DNA of 64,000 bases, from assembly GCA_028282785.1 (NCBI GenBank), contig JANQHE010000006.1, positions 18,337 through 82,336 of the forward strand. The letters are read 5' to 3'. Every line of letters begins with the position of its first letter. Position 1 is the stretch's first letter. Of the stretch, positions 1 through 7,350 are shown piece by piece. The stretch comes from Bacteroidales bacterium (GTDB lineage: Bacteria; Bacteroidota; Bacteroidia; Bacteroidales; UBA12077). A program made the translations under genes and the position numbers. Under the pieces are notes generated by a model that searched no databases, was not told the DNA's origin, and saw nothing but the letters and a program-made list of their open reading frames with translations.

Positions 1-318
1 AACCCAGAGAAACACTGAAACTCCCATTATAGTTAATAAAACAATTGGGGTAGCAATCATGATCAAACTCCATTTTACTGAAGCTCCAAAAAGAGAATAT
101 TTAGTTGGTCGTTGTTTTTTTAATAATTGAAGTGATATTATGGATCCTAATGATATACCGATTGCTTGAAGCGGTCTTAATAAGATTTGAACCCATTGAG
201 GTATATTATTTTCCAGTTCTTTTAAACCAAATAAATGAAATCTGAAAATGTTGGAAAGGGTTATTGCAACTACATAAAAGATAACTATTCTGGTAATTGA
301 ATTTGTTTTCATAATCAT
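1..318 (-). CDS. Partial polytopic membrane protein (N-terminal part)
   Basis: An open frame runs on the minus strand from an ATG at 318 (or the in-frame ATG at 312) off the left edge, so only about 105 N-terminal residues are visible. It starts with a hydrophobic helix (residues 6-25), then a short polar segment, a second hydrophobic stretch around residues 45-65, a basic loop (KKQRP) and a third helix near the edge. The pattern of an N-terminal helix followed by long hydrophobic helices resembles the start of CPBP-type intramembrane proteases, but the diagnostic motifs would lie outside the window. I call only an integral membrane protein. It is transcribed in the same direction as the STAS-like gene upstream of it. 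Confidence 0.6.
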   Translation of the reverse strand, partial: MIMKTNSITRIVIFYVVAITLSNIFRFHLFGLKELENNIPQWVQILLRPLQAIGISLGSIISLQLLKKQRPTKYSLFGASVKWSLIMIATPIVLLTIMGVSVFLWV

Positions 319-377
319 TAAGGAGTTTGCTTAAAACAAATATAGCTAAAACCGGGAAGAGATTTGCTAAGAAAAAA

Positions 378-740
378 TTAAGAATCTAACCATTTTAGAG
401 CAGCCTCTCTTGAAGAAAATATTTTTCGGGTTGTCCTTTTATTAAGTACTGATTCAGAAAACAACGAGGAATATGCGGTTACTTTAGGTTTGTTTACAAT
501 AAAAGCTGTTTTAACAGATTTGTAGTTTTTTGTGGATAATTCGGCAGCATGAGAGATCATTTTTATTTCAGCCATCGTAAATTCAAATTCGACATTTTCT
601 AAATCGTAAAGTAATTGTAAATCCGAAGGAAGGTTTTCTATTTCAGTAAAATCTTTCAGGTAATTAATGATCTCTTCGAAATCGATCTTACCTGAAAGTT
701 TCACTTCAAAAATACCATTTTTATACGAGTATGTAATCAT
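378..740 (-). CDS. STAS-like (SpoIIAA-like) small cytoplasmic protein
   Basis: This 120-residue protein has no signal peptide or membrane segment. Its alternating beta/alpha pattern (strand ITYSYKNGIFEVKLSG, helix FEEIINYLKDF, strand QLLYDLENVEFEF, helix, strand KTAFIVNKP, C-terminal helix REAALKWL) is that of the STAS/SEC14-like SpoIIAA fold found in many Bacteroidota. Proteins of this family usually bind partner proteins or lipids. No phosphorylatable serine of the classical anti-anti-sigma motif is evident, so a partner-switch role is not claimed. The gene lies 60 bp from the partial membrane protein and faces away from the downstream lipoprotein. The family call is moderately sure and the biological role is unknown. 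Confidence 0.65.
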   Translation of the reverse strand: MITYSYKNGIFEVKLSGKIDFEEIINYLKDFTEIENLPSDLQLLYDLENVEFEFTMAEIKMISHAAELSTKNYKSVKTAFIVNKPKVTAYSSLFSESVLNKRTTRKIFSSREAALKWLDS

Positions 741-1120
741 TAGAGTGCCGGGTGTTTAAATCGTATGTAAATTACGGAAAATTAGAACATAATTCAATAG
801 CAACTTAAGTGCCGGGCCCATTCAGTTAATTCAAATTATTAGCAGTATCGGGATTTAATTATGTTTCAATTGTACTGTGAAGGCTGTTGTCAATAAGTTA
901 GGGGTCCTATGTCAATTTCGAGTCCTGACACTTATCGTCAGGGTGAAAGAATCTTTAATTATGGCCTTAAAGCGTTTGCAATGCCAATTCCCTTTTTCTT
1001 AAACAATTGACATTGTAAAAAGATTTACAAGATGATTATAAATGAATAAACTTGTGTTTGATGTTTTTCTTAAAAAAAATGTACATTCACGAGATAATTA
1101 GAGTTAAAAATGACAAGATA
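741..1120. other. Intergenic region without a gene
   Basis: About 380 bp separate two divergent genes. No convincing reading frame is visible. The octamer GTGCCGGG occurs twice (about 747 and 811), and a short hairpin CCTGAC...GTCAGG lies near 912-930. A promoter for the downstream lipoprotein lies at the right end. Confidence 0.5.
1024..1054 (+). promoter_or_regulatory. Putative Bacteroidetes-type promoter
   Basis: TTTA (1024-1027), a 19-bp spacer and TAAACTTG (1047-1054) approximate the Bacteroidetes consensus TTTG-N19-TAnnTTTG, with one mismatch in each box. If real, transcription starts around 1060. The upstream in-frame TTG at 1052 then cannot be the start codon, which supports the ATG at 1121 for the lipoprotein. 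Confidence 0.4.
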
Positions 1121-2068
1121 ATGAGATACTTTAAATTTATAATAGTGTTTTTAATAATTCTTGGATGCCAAAAGAAAATGCCTGACGAATATATTATACG
1201 GGAATTACACCTTGTTCCGGAAGGAATTGACTATTCTCCTGGCAAAGATGCATTTTACTTATCAAGTATAGCACAATCCAAAATCATAAAAATTGACAGA
1301 AAGACAGGCAAGCAAGAAGATTTTATCGGGACCGGGGAATATGGATATACACCTGGAGTAGGAGTTTTTATTGATAATAAAAAAAGTATTTTATACGCAA
1401 TAGGAGGTTATTATATGTTCAGCGACTCCTTATCGTCTTTGTTCGCTTTTGATTTAAATTCCGGACAGCTCATAAACAGATACAACGTTGAAGATACTGG
1501 TGAGCATTTCTTAAATGATATGGTAATGGACAAGAACGGAAACATATATCTGACTAATTCAAAAGATTCATCAATATACATTTTAGAACAAGGAAGTAAT
1601 TCGCTGAAGTTATTTTTTAAATCGACAGAAATTCAATATCCAAATGGAATCGCCATATCAGATGACAATACAAAATTATATATAGCTACCTATTATAAAG
1701 GTATTCGTTCATTAGATATTGAAAAGAGGGCCATACTGAATGAGATAGATACTGTAGGTTATTCTCAGCGGATAGATGGATTGGAGTTTTATAAAGGGCA
1801 TTTATATGGTATTCAAAAAGGGAGCGGAGATGTTACCGACAATTTTAGGAAACTTATTCTTAATGAAAAGCAAAATAAAATTATTAAGGAAGAAATAATT
1901 GACAGCCACAATCTTGATTTAAGTAAACCACTTACTTTTTGTATTGTAGATAATCGGGCAATTGTTATCGGGAATTCAAACCTTGAATACCTGGACCAGG
2001 TAAAATTTACGTTTAAGGAAACCGGCTCAATGCTGAAAACGAAACTTCTGGTGTATAATTTGGAATAG
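1121..2068 (+). CDS. Lipoprotein with SMP-30/NHL-like beta-propeller
   Basis: The start at 1121 gives a clean lipoprotein signal: a basic N-terminus, a hydrophobic core and the lipobox ILGC near residues 15-18. The mature part shows repeating blade-like segments (PEGIDYSPGKDAFYLSS, NDMVMDKNGNIYLTNS, PNGIAISDDNTKLYIAT, IDGLEFYKGHLYGI) typical of six-bladed SMP-30/gluconolactonase/NHL propellers. Members bind or hydrolyse small molecules or act as scaffolds, and the substrate here cannot be read. The protein should be anchored in the periplasm or outer membrane. It precedes the LanC-like gene by about 115 bp in the same direction, so the two may be co-transcribed, but a functional link is inference only. 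Confidence 0.75.
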   Translation: MRYFKFIIVFLIILGCQKKMPDEYIIRELHLVPEGIDYSPGKDAFYLSSIAQSKIIKIDRKTGKQEDFIGTGEYGYTPGVGVFIDNKKSILYAIGGYYMFSDSLSSLFAFDLNSGQLINRYNVEDTGEHFLNDMVMDKNGNIYLTNSKDSSIYILEQGSNSLKLFFKSTEIQYPNGIAISDDNTKLYIATYYKGIRSLDIEKRAILNEIDTVGYSQRIDGLEFYKGHLYGIQKGSGDVTDNFRKLILNEKQNKIIKEEIIDSHNLDLSKPLTFCIVDNRAIVIGNSNLEYLDQVKFTFKETGSMLKTKLLVYNLE

Positions 2069-2185
2069 AAAATTACGATTCTGTACAGAACTTGCCTATT
2101 ACTGTATACTGGCAAGATGGTTTACCAACGGCACAGAAATTTTTGCCTTATTTACCGATGGCTTGATGATAAAAAATATATGATT

Positions 2186-3370
2186 ATGAAAAATGACCTA
2201 AAAGATCAAATTGAAGAAAAAATTGATGAGATTGCATTATACATGGAAAAATCAAATTCAGAACTGCCGAGTTTGGTAGAAGGGCGAACGGGTGAAATAC
2301 TGTTTTGGTTTTATTATGCCAAATACAAAGACGATAATAAGTATGCGGAAAAGGGAATGGAGTTATTATTGGATCTTTTTGAAAAAATTGAAAAAGGATT
2401 TACCTATCCGGCATTTGCAGGCGGGTTGGCCGGAATCGGATGGGCTATAAACCATCTGTATAAATACGAATTTATTGAAGCAGATATTGATAATGTTCTG
2501 AAGTCAATTGATGAATACCTGTATCCATTCATGATGGAATCTTTTAAAGAAGGCAATTACGATTATTTGCACGGAGCACTTGGATTATCGTTATACTACA
2601 TTGACAGGTTGCCCAATCCGGATGCCAAAGTAGCAATAGAGAAAACCGTTGAAGAGCTTAATAAACTGGCAATCAGATTTGATAATGAAATTGCATGGAG
2701 AGAAAAATATAAGGATAAAATAAGTTATAATCTTAGTATGTCGCATGGTATCGCCAGTATAATTACTATTTTAAGTTTTATTGTTGATAAAAAAATCTCC
2801 GTTGAAATAGCTTCTGATTTATTAAATGGTGCAGTTAACTTTTTATTGGGCAGCATGAAGAATAATATCGAACCATATTACTTCCCAAGCAGAATTGTTG
2901 ATGGTACTTATTCAACCAAAGGGCATAGATTATCATGGTGCTATAACGATCTTGGAATAGGAATGGCAGTATATCTTTCAGGATTGAAAACAAATAATAC
3001 GGCATGGAAGAATGCCGGCGAAGAAATTTTGTTAAATACTACAAAAATAAAAGAAACAAACATTGCTCGTACCAAGGATGCAAGTTTGTGCCATGGTTCG
3101 GCAGGTAATAGCCATATTTATAATCGTATATTTCAATATACCCAAAATGACAGGTTCCTCGAATCATCGGAGATGTGGATAAAAAAGACAATTGAATATG
3201 CCAGATATAATGATGGCCTGGCAGGATATAAAGTCTACTCTCCGGAAAGTTATAAAGGAATGTATAATGATTTTGGGTTCCTGGAAGGTATATCCGGTAT
3301 TGGATTGGCACTTATATCTTTTGTTTCGGATATAGTACCGGATTGGGACAGAATATTATTATTGAGTTAA
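2186..3370 (+). CDS. LanC-like lanthionine cyclase
   Basis: The likely start is the ATG at 2186 (an in-frame ATG at 2180 is nearly equivalent), giving 394 residues, a usual LanC length. The alpha/alpha-barrel repeats of LanC are visible as glycine-rich segments (GGLAGIGWA, HGALGLSLYY, SHGIASI, EGISGIGLALIS). The zinc site is intact: Cys252 in WCYND and Cys302-His303 in CHG, plus the conserved His187. Family members add cysteine thiols to dehydrated Ser/Thr to close lanthionine rings. A short gene 118 bp downstream on the opposite strand encodes a matching precursor peptide. No LanB-type dehydratase or transporter is present in the window, which is unusual for a class I pathway. Confidence 0.85.
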   Translation: MKNDLKDQIEEKIDEIALYMEKSNSELPSLVEGRTGEILFWFYYAKYKDDNKYAEKGMELLLDLFEKIEKGFTYPAFAGGLAGIGWAINHLYKYEFIEADIDNVLKSIDEYLYPFMMESFKEGNYDYLHGALGLSLYYIDRLPNPDAKVAIEKTVEELNKLAIRFDNEIAWREKYKDKISYNLSMSHGIASIITILSFIVDKKISVEIASDLLNGAVNFLLGSMKNNIEPYYFPSRIVDGTYSTKGHRLSWCYNDLGIGMAVYLSGLKTNNTAWKNAGEEILLNTTKIKETNIARTKDASLCHGSAGNSHIYNRIFQYTQNDRFLESSEMWIKKTIEYARYNDGLAGYKVYSPESYKGMYNDFGFLEGISGIGLALISFVSDIVPDWDRILLLS

Positions 3371-3487
3371 CAGGTTGTACAAAAAAGTTGTCCAAGTTTT
3401 TATATTTTTCATTTAACTTAATTATAACCTAGTTAATCCATAAGTTTGTTTAAATATAAACGCTTGAACAACCTAAAATTATTAGAT

Positions 3488-3673
3488 TTAATCTAATTCA
3501 TGATCATTTTTGCATTTCGGGATGTTGTCATCAGTTGCACATATACATGTTCTGTTACAAATGTTAACACTTGTACCTCTGGGAGCTTCACCGCCCATAA
3601 CTTTTGATAAAGACAAATTTGAAATAGTACTTTTGTTCAAATTCAGTTTTTTGTTCAATTTTTGTTTTTTCAT
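3488..3673 (-). CDS. Class I lanthipeptide-type precursor peptide
   Basis: This 61-residue peptide has the Bacteroidetes class I lanthipeptide leader layout. A lysine-rich N-terminus is followed by the conserved box LNLNKSTISNL (residues 10-20) and a double-glycine cleavage site at 27-28. The 33-residue remainder contains four cysteines (39, 43, 45, 54) and four hydroxy residues (Thr34, Ser35, Thr42, Thr47), so up to four (methyl)lanthionine rings are possible. It lies tail to tail with the LanC-like gene. The leader type is family knowledge. That this peptide is modified by the neighbouring cyclase is inference, and the dehydratase must be encoded elsewhere or lost. Confidence 0.8.
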   Translation of the reverse strand: MKKQKLNKKLNLNKSTISNLSLSKVMGGEAPRGTSVNICNRTCICATDDNIPKCKNDHELD

Positions 3674-3751
3674 TTTATTCTGACTTTTAGTTTTTATATT
3701 TCTATAGATGAACTATCTTTTTTAAAATGGACATTTTTAAAGTTTTTTTTT

Positions 3752-4078
3752 GAAAAATTGAATAAAGGCGTAGATTTCTTATTACAACATTGGGAAGTTC
3801 AAGAGTCAGTTGGACCATACAATTCTGGAATTGGTTCATAATTTATGAAAATTGAATATCCTTTTCTGCGATACAATTTATTCTACTATATTTTGTCGAT
3901 TTATGATAAAGTAAAAGAAGACAAAAGATATCAGAAAGCATACAAGCAGCTTAAGGATAAAGCTATAAACAACAAACTTATTCCCGAGAATCCGCATAGG
4001 GCACGTTTTGCCAAAAAAGGGCAAATAAGTGAAATTGGAACAAAACGCTTGTATGAAAAAAATAATGTCGAAAAGTGA
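3752..4078 (+). pseudogene. Decayed C-terminal fragment of a cyclase/prenyltransferase-repeat protein
   Basis: A 77-codon frame begins at 3845, but the same frame continues upstream across a TAA at 3839-3841 with equally protein-like sequence (KLNKGVDFLLQHW ... GPYNSGIGS). Read through the stop, the fragment has the C-terminal layout of alpha/alpha-barrel squalene-cyclase/prenyltransferase-repeat proteins: a hydrophobic YPFLRYNLFYYILSIYDKV helix, a KDKRYQKA helix, an ENPH-type turn and a KGQ-S motif. The 5' part of the gene is absent. I read it as a truncated gene with an in-frame nonsense mutation. The family assignment comes from memory and is moderate; the broken frame is directly visible. 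Confidence 0.5.
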
Positions 4079-4237
4079 ATAATGCAGGCGTTAAGACCTG
4101 GTCATATGCAATGAAAGTAATCCCAACAAAGATAGTTGTTTAACAAAAGATAAAAAGCAATCGTCCTGATGATTCTTTTTTTCATTTATATTTGGAGCCG
4201 GAATAGGATTTGGTACGAAAAATTTACTGGATAGAAA

Positions 4238-4585
4238 ATGAGTGAATTAATAAAAGAAATAGAAAATGGACGAATTCTAAAAAATAATGGAAGTTGGATG
4301 TATTGCAACAATTGCAATAAGACTGTTGGATATTTAGTTTACTCAACGTATCAGGATTTTGAATTTAATTTTAACTGCAAATGTGGAAATCAGGGTTCAT
4401 TCAAGTTGGGTTATCAAACAGGTGTTTTGGTTAAACCGTCACTTGACAAACTGAAAATGATAAAGAACAGGTTATGTTGTCCGAATGACGATTCGCCATT
4501 GTTTACAATCGTAGATAAAAATATTAAAAAAGTGAAATATTCCGTAATTTGTAAAAAATGCCTGACTAAATATGCAAATGGATAA
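4238..4585 (+). CDS. Small double zinc-ribbon protein
   Basis: The 115-residue product has four cysteine clusters, CNNC (about 23-26), CKC (about 48-50), CC near 82 and CKKC (about 105-108). They pair into two zinc ribbons. There is no signal peptide, so it should be cytoplasmic. I do not recognise a named family. Its stop overlaps the start of the next gene (DUF3795) by 8-14 bp, indicating translational coupling, and both proteins are cysteine-rich. The pair sits directly before an attC-like palindrome, so it may be a mobile cassette. Confidence 0.65.
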   Translation: MSELIKEIENGRILKNNGSWMYCNNCNKTVGYLVYSTYQDFEFNFNCKCGNQGSFKLGYQTGVLVKPSLDKLKMIKNRLCCPNDDSPLFTIVDKNIKKVKYSVICKKCLTKYANG

Positions 4586-4907
4586 TATAGAATTAAAATA
4601 TTCCGGATTTGTTCCACCTTGTGGTATTTATTGCGGAGCTTGTCCAAATTTCAAACGAGAGAAAAATAAATGCGAAGGTTTGGAAAACGGATGCAAAGCA
4701 AGGAAATGTAAAGGAATTTACATTTGCTGTATCGAAAAGAAAGGTTTGGAGTTTTGTCATCAATGCAAAATTTATCCGTGCAGTAGATTTAAGAAATTTG
4801 CTGAAACCTGGAAAAAATACGGACAAGATTTAATGCAAAACCAGGAATTGATTAAAACTATTGGAAAAGAAGAATTTATAAAGAAAATGAATAAAAATGA
4901 GGCATAA
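4572..4907 (+). CDS. DUF3795 domain protein
   Basis: This 111-residue protein carries the DUF3795 signature: an N-terminal CGIYCGACP motif (residues 17-25) followed by further cysteine pairs (CEGLENGCKARKC, CCIEKKGLEFCHQC, YPC). The spacing suggests metal or iron-sulphur binding, but no activity is established for the family. Translation may begin at the ATG at 4572 or at 4578, where an ATG overlaps the stop codon of the preceding gene. Its own stop codon lies inside the left arm of the palindrome at 4901, as is common for genes in integron-type cassettes. Confidence 0.8.
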   Translation: MQMDNIELKYSGFVPPCGIYCGACPNFKREKNKCEGLENGCKARKCKGIYICCIEKKGLEFCHQCKIYPCSRFKKFAETWKKYGQDLMQNQELIKTIGKEEFIKKMNKNEA

Positions 4908-5077
4908 CAATGTAAACACAAATAACCGGTTTATTAGTAAATTTAAAGTTTGTAGCCTCTGCCTATGATGCCGTTTCGATAGGCAGTCGTTCAAACTTCA
5001 TCATGATTTGACAGGAAGGCACTACGCTCCCGAAAGTTTTCGGGATTCACAAAACCCATACAATTTGCCGTTATGCC
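4901..5077 (+). repeat. attC-like palindromic element
   Basis: GGCATAAC at 4901-4908 is exactly complementary to GTTATGCC at 5070-5077, and the adjacent bases (AATGTA against TACAATT) continue the match after a small bulge. The interior contains a nested stem (AAGTTTG...TGCCTAT / ATAGGCA...CAAACTT, roughly 4947-5001) and a CCCGAAA/TTTCGGG hairpin near 5029-5044. Outer inverted cores RYYYAAC/GTTRRRY-like with a foldable interior, placed just after a gene, are the hallmark of integron attC sites. No integrase gene is in the window, so this is inference. Confidence 0.4.
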
Positions 5078-5119
5078 GTATATTAAGAATCCGACAATGA
5101 TAATTTAAACAAGAAAATT

Positions 5120-6649
5120 ATGAATAGAAATAAGCTCATTTTTTTGTCAATAATTGTGCTAGGGTTATTATTTGCTTGCAATAAAAAAGAACCAAATATT
5201 ACTAAGCAAGATACCGACCAAAAAAGGGTTGATTATGTTTCAATAGACGGTTTATGGAAAAGTACGCCTGAAACAGTATTAGAACTTGAAAACTTGACTT
5301 TGGAACCGGTTATTAAAATATCAGGTGAAATATCAAACAAATTATCGGTTGAAGGTTGTTTTACCTGGGATGGGCAATTTCGTGATTATTGGTGGCTTTC
5401 TGAAATTGAATACTGCGATCGTTCAAATCAAATAACAATTCTGGACGAAGATGGAAGCACATACATTGGAAAAATTGATAAAGCTAAACAAAAGATAACG
5501 GGAATGATGTACTCTAATGATGGAGGTAAATTGGTTCCTGAAGACAAACTTGATTTTATTAGAGCATCAAACTTGAATGTTGAACGTTTATTTGTACCAA
5601 GAAAACCAAATGAAGATGGAAGTATTCGTTATAGTTACCAAACTCCTGAAATATTAAATGATGAATTGGAAACAGCATCTATATTTAAGTTTGTCAACGA
5701 CACAACCGCATTATATGAATTGATGATGGATGTGATCAGCCAGGAATATGGACGGCTTGAATCGTTTTTAATCATAAAAAATGGAAAGTTAGTGTTGGAA
5801 GAATATTTTTATGATTATTCTCACACAGATTTACACAACATCTTTTCTTGTACCAAAAGTATTGTTTCATTGGCATCAGGAATAGCACTGGAACAAAATG
5901 GAATAGTAAATACAGAACAGCGTATTTTCGATATTTTTCATCAGTTCAAAAACCTGCAAAACGAAAAGAATAAAGGAATTACACTGAAGCATATTCTTAC
6001 AATGACAGCAGGTTTTGTGCAAAGTGAAGAATATAAAATGGAAAAACCGGAAAAATTGGTTGGTAATATCCTTGGTTTGCCAGTTGAGGCAAAACCTGGA
6101 GAACAGTTTCGTTACAATAGCGAAAGCCCTTATTTATTAGGAGGAATAGTATATGAGTTGTCAGGAAAAACAATAAGTGAGTTTACAAAGGAAAACCTAT
6201 TTGCACCAATGTGTATAATAGACTACAACTGGAAAGAAGAAAATGGCAATCCTCATTGTGAAAGTGGACTGTATATGCAGGCAAGAGACATGGCAAAAAT
6301 TGGATTAATACTTGCAAATAATGGAAATTGGAAAGGGAAACAACTTGTACCGGAACAATGGATAAGAGAATCGATAAAGCCTCATGTAGCCGAGAGTGAT
6401 TTCTTCAATTATGGTTATCAATGGTGGCACAGGTCAAAATCTAACAAATCATGGTGGAAAGAATCCACTGAAAAATCAATGGAACATGATATGCTTTTGG
6501 CATTGGGCTATGGTGGACAATATATATTTGTTGTTAAAGACTTGGATTTGGTTATAACCATGACATCATCGGACTATAATGAAGGAAATGGAATGGCTTT
6601 TAAGAAAATCCCAATGGTAATTGAAGAAATTATACCATTATTTGAGTAG
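5120..6649 (+). CDS. Serine hydrolase lipoprotein, class C beta-lactamase-like
   Basis: A lipoprotein signal (lipobox LLFAC, Cys20) precedes a roughly 180-residue accessory domain and then a beta-lactamase/DD-peptidase-fold domain. The catalytic SxxK is Ser243-Cys-Thr-Lys246, the YxN motif is Tyr332-Asn-Ser, and a terminal GGQ takes the place of the KTG/HxG strand. The HILTMTAGF segment following the SxxK motif is also typical of the family. Such proteins are esterases, D-aminopeptidases or peptidoglycan-related enzymes rather than necessarily resistance factors. The N-terminal domain is of unknown type. The gene is flanked on the left by the attC-like element and on the right by an isolated GCATAACAAT core (6667-6676), so it may be cassette cargo. 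Confidence 0.8.
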   Translation: MNRNKLIFLSIIVLGLLFACNKKEPNITKQDTDQKRVDYVSIDGLWKSTPETVLELENLTLEPVIKISGEISNKLSVEGCFTWDGQFRDYWWLSEIEYCDRSNQITILDEDGSTYIGKIDKAKQKITGMMYSNDGGKLVPEDKLDFIRASNLNVERLFVPRKPNEDGSIRYSYQTPEILNDELETASIFKFVNDTTALYELMMDVISQEYGRLESFLIIKNGKLVLEEYFYDYSHTDLHNIFSCTKSIVSLASGIALEQNGIVNTEQRIFDIFHQFKNLQNEKNKGITLKHILTMTAGFVQSEEYKMEKPEKLVGNILGLPVEAKPGEQFRYNSESPYLLGGIVYELSGKTISEFTKENLFAPMCIIDYNWKEENGNPHCESGLYMQARDMAKIGLILANNGNWKGKQLVPEQWIRESIKPHVAESDFFNYGYQWWHRSKSNKSWWKESTEKSMEHDMLLALGYGGQYIFVVKDLDLVITMTSSDYNEGNGMAFKKIPMVIEEIIPLFE

Positions 6650-6790
6650 AGAAAATGAAATATAACGCATAACAATATATATTCAAAGCCTGCCTGTCTG
6701 GCTGACTTAAAGCGATTTTTAGGAAAGGGTTCGAAAAAAAATCTATGAACTTCTTGATATTATAAATAACCTGCTTGTTAATAATTTTTA

Positions 6791-6847
6791 TTTGCTTATA
6801 TGAAAATAATGCATATTTTTGCATCTTTGAATGCATATTTATACATT
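6791..6847 (+). promoter_or_regulatory. argR operon promoter with tandem ARG boxes
   Basis: TTTG (6791-6794), 19 bp and TATTTTTG (6814-6821) form a perfect Bacteroidetes promoter. Two 18-bp near-palindromes, AATGCATATTTTTGCATC (6808-6825) and AATGCATATTTATACATT (6830-6847), are separated by 4 bp (22 bp centre to centre, about two helical turns), as in tandem ARG boxes. The first covers the -7 element and the second covers the predicted start of transcription up to the argR ATG. The gene immediately downstream is argR, so autorepression of the whole operon by arginine-bound ArgR is the natural reading. Confidence 0.75.
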
Positions 6848-7321
6848 ATGAAAAAAGAAGGCAGGCACGATACAATAAAGGAAATCATCACAAATCATAA
6901 AATAAGTTCGCAGGAAGAGCTTCTTTCAAGGCTTATTGATTTGGGGTTTGAACTAACCCAGGCTACTTTATCACGCGATTTAAAAAAGTTAAAAGTTGGC
7001 CGTATTCCTTCGGAATCAGGGTTTACTTATGTTATCTCCGAAGATGTGGTAGGCTTGCAGGATAACGGGGCTTCTTCTCCTATTGCTTACGGGTTTTTAG
7101 CTATTGAGTTTTCCGGTAATATGGTTGTAATTAAAACTTTACCGGCTTATTCCCATACAATTGCCGATGCAATTGATAAAGCTGAAATGAATGAAATACT
7201 CGGCACTATTGCAGGAAACGATACTGTTTTTGCTGTAGCAAGGGAAGGATGCCGCCCTAAGGATATAAAAAAAGCGTTTATAAAAGCCATACCGGAATTA
7301 AAGGAAAGTTTAGAGAATTAA
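6848..7321 (+). CDS. argR: Arginine repressor ArgR
   Basis: The ATG at 6848 directly follows the second ARG box and gives 157 residues, the normal ArgR size. The upstream in-frame ATG at 6800 lies inside the promoter and is not used. Residues 1-70 form the winged helix (recognition helix around ATLSRDLKKLKV). The C-terminal domain holds the hexamerisation/arginine-binding segment with the GTIAGNDTVFAVA motif and the preceding acidic residues. It is the first gene of an operon with carA, a GNAT gene, argG, argE, argH and carB. The family function is sure, and control of this operon follows from the operator. Confidence 0.93.
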   Translation: MKKEGRHDTIKEIITNHKISSQEELLSRLIDLGFELTQATLSRDLKKLKVGRIPSESGFTYVISEDVVGLQDNGASSPIAYGFLAIEFSGNMVVIKTLPAYSHTIADAIDKAEMNEILGTIAGNDTVFAVAREGCRPKDIKKAFIKAIPELKESLEN

Positions 7322-7350
7322 AGTAAAATATAAATAAAACAACAATTGAA

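Noticed and set aside
1813..2115. 100-codon minus-strand frame over the end of the lipoprotein gene
   Set aside because: It is antisense to a gene with a clear signal peptide and propeller repeats, and its own sequence shows no domain.
6667..6720. Second attC-like site after the serine hydrolase
   Set aside because: Only the left core GCATAACAAT is present; no matching GTTATGC core is found within a reasonable distance, so it is mentioned but not annotated as a site.
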